Source: Xenorhabdus bovienii SS-2004
GTDB lineage: Bacteria > Pseudomonadota > Gammaproteobacteria > Enterobacterales > Enterobacteriaceae
Length of the DNA: 64,000 bases
Reading direction: 5' to 3'
Assembly: GCF_000027225.1 (NCBI RefSeq)
Contig: NC_013892.1
Location: 3,534,001 to 3,598,000 of the forward strand
Numbering within the stretch: the first letter of the stretch is position 1; every line of letters starts with the position of its first letter. Both the position numbers and the translations under genes were made by a program. Positions 9,559 through 20,574 of this stretch are shown piece by piece. The notes under the pieces were generated by a model. It ran no database searches. It worked only from the letters and a program-made list of their open reading frames with translations, and had not been told where the DNA came from.

Positions 9559-11040
9559 ATGAAAAAACTGCATAATATCGCAAAAGAAATGTTACCTGCT
9601 AAATCGTATAAAATGCTGATTAATGGAGAATGGGTAGATAGCGTTTCAAGAGAAACCCGTAAAAGTTATAACCCCGCAACTGGTGAGTTACTCACAGAAT
9701 ATGCTGCTGGCAATGCTCAGGATGTTGAACTGGCAGTTAAAGCCGCCCAAAAAGCCTTACCTGCATGGAGTAAAGAATCAGCAACCGAAAAACAATCTCT
9801 GCTACTGAAAATCGCTGACTTGCTGGAAGCTGAATCAGAACGTTTCATTACTCTTGAAGCCTTAGACGCCGGTAAGACACTAAATCTATGTCGGACGTTT
9901 GACATTCCTTTTGCCGTTGATCACTTTCGCTACTTCGCTGGCGTCATTCGTGCCCATTCCGATGAAGCCGATGTGATTGATGCCGATACCCTCAGCCTAG
10001 TGATCAGAGAACCCATTGGCGTTGTAGGGCAGATTATCCCGTGGAACTTTCCACTGCTGATGGCTGCATGGAAACTAGCTCCTGCCCTCGCCGCCGGTAA
10101 TACCATCGTGATCAACCCTGCCAGCCTGACTTCAATTAGTCTACTCGAATTTGGCCGTATCCTGAATCAAGTTCTGCCAGCGGGCGTTGTCAATATCGTT
10201 ACAGGTCGCGGGTCTAGTGTTGGTCAAGCGATCCTCGATCATGAAGGCATTGACAAGGTAGCCTTTACAGGTTCAACAGAAATCGGTTACAACGTTGCCG
10301 CAGCGGCAGCCAGACGGATCATCCCTGCCACATTAGAACTCGGCGGTAAATCTGCCAACATTATTTTCCCTGATGCCAATATGAAAAAGGCTGTCAAATA
10401 TGCTGCTGACGGCATTTTGTTAAATCAGGGGCAAGCCTGTGAATCTGGCGCTCGCCTGTTCCTGCATAAAGATATTCATGACGAGTTCCTGAAATCGCTG
10501 AAAGCGGTATTTGAATCCGTTCGGGTGGGCGATCCCATGATGACCGAAACCGAGATGGGTTGTCAGATCAGTCAGGAACAAATGGACTTTATTCTGGGCT
10601 ATATTGACCTTGCGAAGCAGGAAGGTGCAACCGTGCTGACCGGTGGAAACCGCATAACAGGCGCGGGATACGATGATGGTTTCTTTGTTCAGCCAACCAT
10701 TATTACCAATGTGACCAATAAAATGCGGGTTGCACAAGAAGAAATCTTTGGGCCAGTGCTGTGTGTCATTCCATTTAGCAGTGAAGAAGAAGTCGTGGAA
10801 ATGGCCAATGATTCGGAATATGGTTTGGGAGGCGCGGTCTGGACGCAGGATATCAACCGTGCTCTGCGCGTGGCAAAAGCGGTTCAGACAGGCCGCATGT
10901 GGGTCAATACCTATCATGCCCTCCCCGCCCATGCCCCATTTGGCGGTTACAAAAAATCCGGTCTTGGCAGAGAAACCCACAAAATGAGTCTGGATGCTTA
11001 CACTCAGGTGAAAAACATCTATATCAGTACGAAAGAATAG
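9559..11040 (+). CDS. NAD(P)-dependent aldehyde dehydrogenase
   Basis: The 493-residue enzyme oxidises an aldehyde to the acid in the cytoplasm; the natural substrate is unknown. The ALDH superfamily parts are in order: the oxyanion Asn in IIPWNFP (N163), the cofactor-binding loop GSTEIG, the general base Glu in LELGGKS (E260), the nucleophilic Cys in GQACESGA (C294), the EEIFGPVL motif, and the C-terminal FGGYKKSGLGRE. The usual KPA cofactor motif reads INPAS here, so the Lys that contacts the NAD(P) ribose is Asn (N186). The start is supported by CGGAGA upstream. It is flanked by DctA and a carboxylate carrier, which fits a role in using small aldehydes and acids, but this is inference. Confidence 0.9.
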   Translation: MKKLHNIAKEMLPAKSYKMLINGEWVDSVSRETRKSYNPATGELLTEYAAGNAQDVELAVKAAQKALPAWSKESATEKQSLLLKIADLLEAESERFITLEALDAGKTLNLCRTFDIPFAVDHFRYFAGVIRAHSDEADVIDADTLSLVIREPIGVVGQIIPWNFPLLMAAWKLAPALAAGNTIVINPASLTSISLLEFGRILNQVLPAGVVNIVTGRGSSVGQAILDHEGIDKVAFTGSTEIGYNVAAAAARRIIPATLELGGKSANIIFPDANMKKAVKYAADGILLNQGQACESGARLFLHKDIHDEFLKSLKAVFESVRVGDPMMTETEMGCQISQEQMDFILGYIDLAKQEGATVLTGGNRITGAGYDDGFFVQPTIITNVTNKMRVAQEEIFGPVLCVIPFSSEEEVVEMANDSEYGLGGAVWTQDINRALRVAKAVQTGRMWVNTYHALPAHAPFGGYKKSGLGRETHKMSLDAYTQVKNIYISTKE

Positions 11041-11056
11041 TTATAGGTTCCAAGAC

Positions 11057-11085
11057 AATCGCCACCCTTCCGAGTGGCGATTTTT
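11057..11085. terminator. Terminator between the aldehyde dehydrogenase and the DASS transporter genes
   Basis: A nine-base stem AATCGCCAC / GTGGCGATT (11057-11065 and 11074-11082) runs into TTTTT on the plus strand. It lies between convergent genes. Confidence 0.9.
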
Positions 11086-11110
11086 ATGATCAATTTTTTA
11101 TTGAGATGAA

Positions 11111-12496
11111 TTACAACCAGAAGAACCAGGCAACCACAGAGATAATGGCGATACATACCACGTTCAGCACCATGCCCACTCTCACCATCTCAATTTGCTT
11201 GATATAGCCAGAGCCATAAACAATTGCGTTAGGAGGCGTTGCCACAGGTAGCATAAATGCACAGGATGCACCGATACCGATAATCATGGTCAGCGCCATA
11301 ACAGGCATCCCCAAGGCTTCTGCAACCGTAGCGAAAATCGGCACCAGCAGTGCGGCACTGGCGGTATTACTGGTAAATTCCGTCAGGAAGATAATGAACG
11401 CAGTAACAGCAAGGATGATCACAAACCAGTGACTGGCACCGAAGGTTGCCGCCATGCCATTCGCCATAACTTCGCTGGCTCCGGAGTTTTTCAGGACAGC
11501 ACTCAGCGTCAGGCCGCCACCAAACAGCATCAATACGCCCCATTCGGTGTTATTTTGAATCTGTGACCAAGTTGACACGCCAGTGATGCCAATCAGGATG
11601 GCTGCGCTCACTGCAATAATCGTATCCAGATCTTTGATACCGCCAAAAGCATCACTGATGATTGAACTGAAAATCCAACTAAACACCGTCAGCAGGAAGA
11701 TAGCCATAGTGATAATGCGCTTACTGTTCCACTCCAGATGTTCCAATTTCAGATCAAATTTATGCTTCAGGTTCGGACGCAGCATGATGTACATCACAGC
11801 CACCATGACTGGCAACAAAATGATGACCATCGGCACGCCATACTTCATCCATGTGAAGAAGTCCATGCCCAGTTGCGCCGCTGCAATGGCATTCGGTGGG
11901 CTTCCCACCAGCGTTCCCAAACCACCGATACTGGCGCTGTATGCCACCCCCAGCAACACAAAAACAAACGTATTGCGTTCAGTGCGCACATCCAGATTAG
12001 CCAGAATGCCCAGTATCAGTGGCAGCATCATTGCAGCAGTCGCAGTGTTACTGATCCACATAGAAAGCACGGCGGTAATACCAAATATCAGCAATACAGC
12101 CACCGATAAACGCCCACGGGCAATCATCAGAAGACGGTTGGCGATCAGCCGATCCAGACCTTGAATATGCAGCGCCGTTGCCAGTGCAAAACCACCAAAG
12201 AACAGAAAGATGATCGGGTTTGCAAAAGATTGCAGCGCATCACCCGTGTTCATCAATCCCATACCAACAGCCAGAATTGGAATACACAGAGCCGTAATTG
12301 TGACGTGTATGGCTTCAGTCAGCCATAGCACACCAACAAATGCCATCAATGCCAGACCCGCATTGGTTTTTTCGCCATACGGCAAAAACTTAAGCAGAGC
12401 GACAAGCAAGATAATATCCAGCGCGAGAATAATTAAGCCTCTTTTATTTGAGGGATTTGGCCCAATCGCTGGGGTTAAAGATTCAGAAGCGTCCAT
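11111..12496 (-). CDS. DASS (SLC13) family anion:sodium symporter, di- or tricarboxylate type
   Basis: The product is an inner-membrane carrier of about 11-12 hydrophobic segments. It belongs to the divalent anion:Na+ symporter family that includes VcINDY. The two pseudo-symmetric Ser-Asn-Thr motifs that hold sodium and substrate are visible: SNTATAAMMLP and SNTASAALLVP. The family signature near the C-terminus is also present (GASCAFMLPVATPPNAIVYGSG region). Likely substrates are succinate, citrate or related acids; this cannot be fixed from sequence. The frame is open to 12514, but the ATG at 12496 (461 residues) has CGGAG eight bases before it and is preferred. It is convergent with the aldehyde dehydrogenase gene. 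Confidence 0.88.
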   Translation of the reverse strand: MDASESLTPAIGPNPSNKRGLIILALDIILLVALLKFLPYGEKTNAGLALMAFVGVLWLTEAIHVTITALCIPILAVGMGLMNTGDALQSFANPIIFLFFGGFALATALHIQGLDRLIANRLLMIARGRLSVAVLLIFGITAVLSMWISNTATAAMMLPLILGILANLDVRTERNTFVFVLLGVAYSASIGGLGTLVGSPPNAIAAAQLGMDFFTWMKYGVPMVIILLPVMVAVMYIMLRPNLKHKFDLKLEHLEWNSKRIITMAIFLLTVFSWIFSSIISDAFGGIKDLDTIIAVSAAILIGITGVSTWSQIQNNTEWGVLMLFGGGLTLSAVLKNSGASEVMANGMAATFGASHWFVIILAVTAFIIFLTEFTSNTASAALLVPIFATVAEALGMPVMALTMIIGIGASCAFMLPVATPPNAIVYGSGYIKQIEMVRVGMVLNVVCIAIISVVAWFFWL

Positions 12497-12849
12497 AAAG
12501 ACTCCGTAAAACAATGAAACACAACGCGGTAATGTAAAAAGAATTATTGATGAATCATTGCCCTAAATGTTAAAGAATTACATTACATGTGAAATAATAA
12601 GGAGTATTAACAAGGAAGAAAATACAACGTGTATGATTTTGGGATCTATCACGTGGGGTTTGTTCAATTAACGAATGATTGTATAGAAAATATACTAATA
12701 TTATGTCGTTATTTCATACTTTTCATTTCATCATCGTATTTATAATCACTTATACGGATAAAATTATCTTTCGTTAAGATGGCGAAAGAGCATATACCCT
12801 TTCGCCAAAACATAAATAAAATTTATTTATTATTGATATCGACCGGCAA
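12497..12849. other. Intergenic region downstream of eno
   Basis: This AT-rich gap separates two minus-strand genes. It holds a hairpin, GGCGAAAG / CTTTCGCC (12781-12806), about 45 bases after the eno stop codon. No T run follows on the eno strand, so its use as an eno terminator is uncertain. The promoter of the DASS transporter gene should lie in the left part. Confidence 0.45.
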
Positions 12850-14196
<1,347 letters not shown>

Positions 14197-14237
14197 TTAA
14201 ATTCATTAAAATTAAAACCAATCAATCGCCCCATATC

Positions 14238-15890
<1,653 letters not shown>

Positions 15891-16114
15891 TTAGGTTTAA
15901 AAGGATGATGAATATAACAGGACGGGAAAGCAGTATACCCTAACCTTAAATGCGCTACAAACCATCTAAACAGGATAAAGTATCAACTCATCAGGAACAG
16001 CCCAAAACCACCCGAGGCCTTTCTCTTTAAATTCATCAAGTTAATAGTTTAAAAATTTTTCGCCTGATTCAGGTTATTCAGTCATTCCTCAACGCCTTTT
16101 TCGCTATTTCTGCC

Positions 16115-16915
16115 CTACGGCTGCTGTTTTTTGACTTGCTGCCACATCTGTTCCATTTCCTCCAGTGTCGCCGTTTCCAATGACAGACCTTGGTCGAAGA
16201 TCAGCTTTTCGACGCTTCGGAAACGATTTTCAAATTTACCGCAGGCTTTCTGCAATGCCATCTCTGGTTTATGCCCTAAATGACGGGATAAATTGACAAC
16301 AGAAAACAACAAATCCCCTAGCTCTTCTTCCAGTCTGGCTTCATCAACCACCACCTGCCGGGCTTCATCCATCACTTCATCGATTTCTTCATATACCTTG
16401 CCCAGCACCGGGCCAAGTGTATCCCAATCAAAACCAACCGAAGCACAGCGTTTCTGGATTTTATAGGCTTTCATCAACGCTGGCAGACTGGCGGGAATAT
16501 CATCCAGCACAGAATGCTGGTCTTTTTCCGCCCTCTCTGCCGTTTTACGTTGTTCCCAGCTCCCGATCGCTTCTTCACTGCTGATGCCTGCCTGTTGATC
16601 GAAAATATGGGGATGCCTGCGCTCTAATTTGTCACAAACCGCGTCGCAGATATCGTCAAAATCAAACAACTGCTGTTCTTGACCCATCTGGGCATAAAAC
16701 ACGATATGAAACAGCAGATCCCCCAGTTCTTCTTTCAGGGCATTTGCGTCGTTGCGCTCAATGGCATCAATGACTTCATAGGTTTCTTCCAACGTGTAAG
16801 GCGCAATGGTGGCAGAAGTCTGCACTTTGTCCCACGGGCAACCCTGCTGGGGATGACGCAACTGCGTCATAATCCCCTTAAGTCGTTCAATCGAGGTGGT
16901 TTTTATCTTATCCAT
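16115..16915 (-). CDS. mazG: Nucleoside triphosphate pyrophosphohydrolase MazG
   Basis: MazG hydrolyses NTPs to NMP and pyrophosphate, and in E. coli also limits ppGpp. The 266 residues hold two MazG domains. The first has the EELGDLLFHIVFYAQMG metal-binding helix (EExxD pattern) after CPWDKVQT. The second repeats it as EELGDLLFSVVNLSRHLG. The family name came from the E. coli operon relA-mazEF-mazG. Here relA ends six bases before the mazG start and no mazE or mazF lies between, so the two genes form a tight pair on the minus strand. Confidence 0.95.
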   Translation of the reverse strand: MDKIKTTSIERLKGIMTQLRHPQQGCPWDKVQTSATIAPYTLEETYEVIDAIERNDANALKEELGDLLFHIVFYAQMGQEQQLFDFDDICDAVCDKLERRHPHIFDQQAGISSEEAIGSWEQRKTAERAEKDQHSVLDDIPASLPALMKAYKIQKRCASVGFDWDTLGPVLGKVYEEIDEVMDEARQVVVDEARLEEELGDLLFSVVNLSRHLGHKPEMALQKACGKFENRFRSVEKLIFDQGLSLETATLEEMEQMWQQVKKQQP

Positions 16916-16921
16916 GTTTCA

Positions 16922-19159
16922 TTAATTACCGTGCAAACGTCTGGCTTCAATCACATCAGATAGCTGGTTGAGCTTCGCCAGTACCCGTCCCAATACTTGT
17001 AGATTATAAATCTCAATATTCATATCGATAGTCGCCAGTTGCTGCTTTACGTCGCTTCGGCTGCTCACCCCCAGTACATTCACCTTTTCATTGGCCAGAA
17101 TAGTGGTGATATCACGCAGTAATCCGCTGCGATCATTAGCAAGCACCCGCACCACAAGGGAGTAGCCGCTGGAATAATTTTCTCCCCAAACCGCATCCAC
17201 AATGCGTTCTGGTGCGCTAATTTCCAATTCGGCCAGCTGCTCACAATCGGCACTGTGGATGGAAATTCCGCGTCCGCGCGTAATGAACCCGATGATTTCA
17301 TCACCGGGGATCGGCTGACAGCAACGAGCAACATGGTGCATCAAATTACCTACCCCTTCCACGACGATGCGCCCATTGTCTTGTTTTACACTGCGCGGAG
17401 TGTAGGTTTTATTTTCTAGATTGCGCAGCGCCTTACGATCAGCTTCTTCCGCCGTCGTTTTGTTGAACTTGCTTTGCAGGAAATTCATCAATTGGTGAAT
17501 TCGGATGTCACCAACACCAATACCCGCTAACACTTCTTCCAGCGAATGAACGTTATAACGGGCAATAAGTTCTTTCTCGGCTTCCTTGAGGGTGATCCCC
17601 AAATGGGTCAGTTCATTGTCCAGCATCTGGCGACCGGCAATGATGTTCTTGTCACGATCCTGCTTGCGGAACCAGTTGTGGATCTTTGCTCGCCCCCGGC
17701 TAGTGGTTACATAGCCCAGATTCGGATTCAGCCAGTCACGGCTTGGATTCGGATGCTTCTGGGTGATGATTTCAATTTGATCACCCATCTGAAGCTGATA
17801 GCTGAACGGCACAATACGCCCACTGATTTTTGCCCCGATGCAGCGATGCCCGACATCACTGTGAATATGATAAGCAAAATCCAACGGCGTAGAGCCTGCC
17901 GGCAAGTCAATCACATCGCCTTTTGGCGTAAAGACATAAACGCGATCATCAAACACTTGGCTGCGAACTTCATCCAGCATTTCGCCAGTGTCCGCCATTT
18001 CCTCCTGCCATGCGATTAGCTTACGCAGCCATGCAATACGGCTTTCATAACTGCCCGATTTGCCGCCGCCAATGGCGGTGCCTTCTTTGTATTTCCAATG
18101 GGCGGCAACCCCAAGTTCAGCATCATCATGCATCTGGCGGGTGCGGATCTGAATTTCCAGCGTTTTCCCATTCGGCCCCAGCACGACGGTATGAATGGAC
18201 TGATAACCATTCGGTTTGGCGTTAGCGACATAATCATCAAATTCATCCGGCAGATGACGATAGTGAGTATGCACTATTCCTAAAGCCGCATAGCAGTCCT
18301 GTAAACGCTCAACGACAATACGCACTGCCCGCACATCAAACAGTTCATCAAAGCCGAGGGATTTTTTCTGCATCTTGCGCCAGATGCTGTAAATATGCTT
18401 GGGACGCCCATAAATTTCGACCGGAATCCCTTCTTTGAGCATGTATTTGCGTATGGTCGTCACAAACTTTTCGATGTACTGTTCGCGATCGATCCGGCGC
18501 TCATGCAGGAGTCTGGCGATCTTTTTGTATTCGTCAGGATGCAGATAGCGGAAACAGAAATCTTCCAGTTCCCATTTTAGCTGACCGATACCCAGCCGAT
18601 TGGCAAGAGGCGCATAGATGTTGGAACACTCTTTTGCCGCCAGTACTCGCTCATCTTCGCTGGCATCCTTCACTTCCCGTAAATGGGCGATCCGTTCCGC
18701 CAGCTTGATGATCACACAGCGGAAATCTTCCACCATCGACAGCAGCATCCGACGCACATTATCGACCTGCACTGAACTGGTGGAATCCGTGTGGGTGGCT
18801 TTCAACTGGCGAATGGCGTCCATTTCCATCACGCCATGCACCAGATTGGTAATAGCCGTACCAAATGTTTCTGTCACTGTTTCATTATCGAGCAGTTTGG
18901 CATCAAGGATGGGAAAGAGCAGCGCAGCGCGCATACTGTCATTATCCATACTCAATGTGGACAGGATCTCCACCATTTCCACACCGCGCCACAGCAACAG
19001 CGCCGCATCAGGGTGATCCTGGACTTTTTCGTGACAGTAATGCCATGTTTCGGCTAATTTCTCACTGGATTGTGGATTCGTGATATGTAAACTCGCGATC
19101 CACTTATCGACTGCAAATTCACCTGCTGGTGTGAGATGTGCACTTCTTACCGCAACCAT
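16922..19159 (-). CDS. relA: GTP pyrophosphokinase RelA ((p)ppGpp synthetase I)
   Basis: RelA makes (p)ppGpp on ribosomes holding uncharged tRNA and so starts the stringent response. The 745 residues show the domain order of RelA. The pseudo-hydrolase domain has FPILDAK where bifunctional enzymes have the catalytic HD pair. The synthetase domain has RPKHIYSIWRKMQ, ELFDVRAVRIVV and the acidic EFDDY motif typical of RelA rather than SpoT. The TGS domain has DRVYVFTPKGDVIDLPAGSTPLDFAYHIH. A zinc-finger/CC region has HHVARCCQPIPGDEI, and the C-terminal ACT domain begins near RVLANDRSGLLRDI. It lies nine bases after rlmD and six before mazG, so the three are probably co-transcribed. Confidence 0.97.
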   Translation of the reverse strand: MVAVRSAHLTPAGEFAVDKWIASLHITNPQSSEKLAETWHYCHEKVQDHPDAALLLWRGVEMVEILSTLSMDNDSMRAALLFPILDAKLLDNETVTETFGTAITNLVHGVMEMDAIRQLKATHTDSTSSVQVDNVRRMLLSMVEDFRCVIIKLAERIAHLREVKDASEDERVLAAKECSNIYAPLANRLGIGQLKWELEDFCFRYLHPDEYKKIARLLHERRIDREQYIEKFVTTIRKYMLKEGIPVEIYGRPKHIYSIWRKMQKKSLGFDELFDVRAVRIVVERLQDCYAALGIVHTHYRHLPDEFDDYVANAKPNGYQSIHTVVLGPNGKTLEIQIRTRQMHDDAELGVAAHWKYKEGTAIGGGKSGSYESRIAWLRKLIAWQEEMADTGEMLDEVRSQVFDDRVYVFTPKGDVIDLPAGSTPLDFAYHIHSDVGHRCIGAKISGRIVPFSYQLQMGDQIEIITQKHPNPSRDWLNPNLGYVTTSRGRAKIHNWFRKQDRDKNIIAGRQMLDNELTHLGITLKEAEKELIARYNVHSLEEVLAGIGVGDIRIHQLMNFLQSKFNKTTAEEADRKALRNLENKTYTPRSVKQDNGRIVVEGVGNLMHHVARCCQPIPGDEIIGFITRGRGISIHSADCEQLAELEISAPERIVDAVWGENYSSGYSLVVRVLANDRSGLLRDITTILANEKVNVLGVSSRSDVKQQLATIDMNIEIYNLQVLGRVLAKLNQLSDVIEARRLHGN

Positions 19160-19168
19160 AATTCCTCC

Positions 19169-20521
19169 CTACTCGATAGCCATTGGCTCACGGCTGAACA
19201 AAGCCATGGATTCCAGATGGCCGGTGTGCGGAAACATATCCAGCATCCGCACACTGACAAGATGATAACCAGCCTCCAGCAGAATTTTGCTGTCCCGCGC
19301 CAGTGTTGTGGGGTTACAGGAAACGTACACCACTCTTTCAGGGGCCAGTTTTACAATATGTGACATGACACCCGCCGCACCTGCACGGGCTGGGTCCAGC
19401 AGCACTTTATTGAACCCCAGCACCGCCCAAGGCTGTTGGTGAATATCCGATTCCAGATTTTCGTGGAAAAAATCGACGTTATTAAGTTCATTGAGCTGGG
19501 CATTATATTGCCCATTCGCGACCAGCGCGGCAACCCCTTCTACACCCACTACGGTCTGTGCTTTGGTTGCCATCGGCAAGGTAAAGTTCCCCATGCCACA
19601 AAATAGATCCAATACCCGATCCGTCGGCTGCAAATCCAGCCATGCCAACGCCTGTACCACCATTTTCTGGTTAACTTCATCATTAATCTGAATAAAATCC
19701 CACGGACTGAATTTCAGTTTCAAGCCATCCACCTGATACCACGGAGCAGTCTGCCCTTCTGTCAAAGGCTCAAGGATTTTTTCATCGCCAGCCAGATAGA
19801 CTGCCGCCTTATGCTGCACCGAAAAAGTGCGCAGCTTTTCCCTGTCTTCGTGCTTCAGTGGAGCAAGATGACGTAACACCATTAACGGGCCATTATCCGC
19901 CAGCACTAATTCAACGTGTCCCAGCCGTTTAACCGCACTCAGACTATTCAGACACTGGGATAACGGTTGCAATAACTGTTCCAATTCAGGGCGCATTACC
20001 GGACAATGTGCAACGGCTACCAAATCGTTGGTCTGGCTCTGGCGAAATCCCATCAATAATTTTTGCTGCCTGCCCGGGTTTTTCTTAACATCGTATTGCA
20101 GGCCAAGCCGTACCCGACGCCGGTAGCCATATTCAGGGCTGTGAATGATGGGATGAGCACTGATACTAATGCCAGTTTCCCGCTGGATAAGGTGTTCCAG
20201 CACGCTGGCCTTAGTTTTGGCTTGCAACTCAATCGCAACGTGCTGCTGCTGACAACCGCCACACACATTGAAATGCGGGCAGCGCGGTACCACACGAAAC
20301 GGGCTGTCTGACAGCCGTTTCACTATTTTGGCCTTGGCAAACTGGCGTTTTTCTTCTGTCAGTTGGATCTGAGCCTGCTCACCCGGCAATAATCCCTGAA
20401 TAAATATCGTTTTTCCCTGATGACGGGCAATGCCTTGCCCTTGTGCATCAAGGTTATCTGCGGTAACGGAAATAATGCCTCGGTTTACGGAGCGGCGGTT
20501 TGGGGAGTAAAATTGCACCAT
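19169..20521 (-). CDS. rlmD: 23S rRNA (uracil-1939-C5)-methyltransferase RlmD
   Basis: RlmD (formerly RumA) methylates U1939 of 23S rRNA using S-adenosylmethionine. The protein has an N-terminal TRAM domain, an iron-sulfur cluster motif [10 protein letters not shown] with a fourth Cys in AHCPVM, the SAM-binding [12 protein letters not shown], and the catalytic Cys in [10 protein letters not shown] longer frame opens at a GTG at 20563. The ATG at 20521 ([10 protein letters not shown], 450 residues) matches the E. coli start and avoids overlap with barA, which begins 53 bases away on the other strand. It is the first gene of the rlmD-relA-mazG run. Confidence 0.96.
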   Translation of the reverse strand: MVQFYSPNRRSVNRGIISVTADNLDAQGQGIARHQGKTIFIQGLLPGEQAQIQLTEEKRQFAKAKIVKRLSDSPFRVVPRCPHFNVCGGCQQQHVAIELQAKTKASVLEHLIQRETGISISAHPIIHSPEYGYRRRVRLGLQYDVKKNPGRQQKLLMGFRQSQTNDLVAVAHCPVMRPELEQLLQPLSQCLNSLSAVKRLGHVELVLADNGPLMVLRHLAPLKHEDREKLRTFSVQHKAAVYLAGDEKILEPLTEGQTAPWYQVDGLKLKFSPWDFIQINDEVNQKMVVQALAWLDLQPTDRVLDLFCGMGNFTLPMATKAQTVVGVEGVAALVANGQYNAQLNELNNVDFFHENLESDIHQQPWAVLGFNKVLLDPARAGAAGVMSHIVKLAPERVVYVSCNPTTLARDSKILLEAGYHLVSVRMLDMFPHTGHLESMALFSREPMAIE

Positions 20522-20574
20522 GATTCTGACTAACTTTGAAAAATTGAGTTTTGATTTTCCCACAATGGACGCTT

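Noticed and set aside
10420..10980. 186-codon minus-strand frame opposite the aldehyde dehydrogenase gene
   Set aside because: Antisense shadow of a well-conserved enzyme; no ribosome binding site or family likeness.
11583..12164. 193-codon plus-strand frame opposite the DASS transporter gene
   Set aside because: Complement of hydrophobic coding DNA often gives long open frames; the transporter explains the sequence.
20522..20563. GTG-started extension of rlmD overlapping barA
   Set aside because: The ATG at 20521 matches the E. coli protein start and the extension has no homology.
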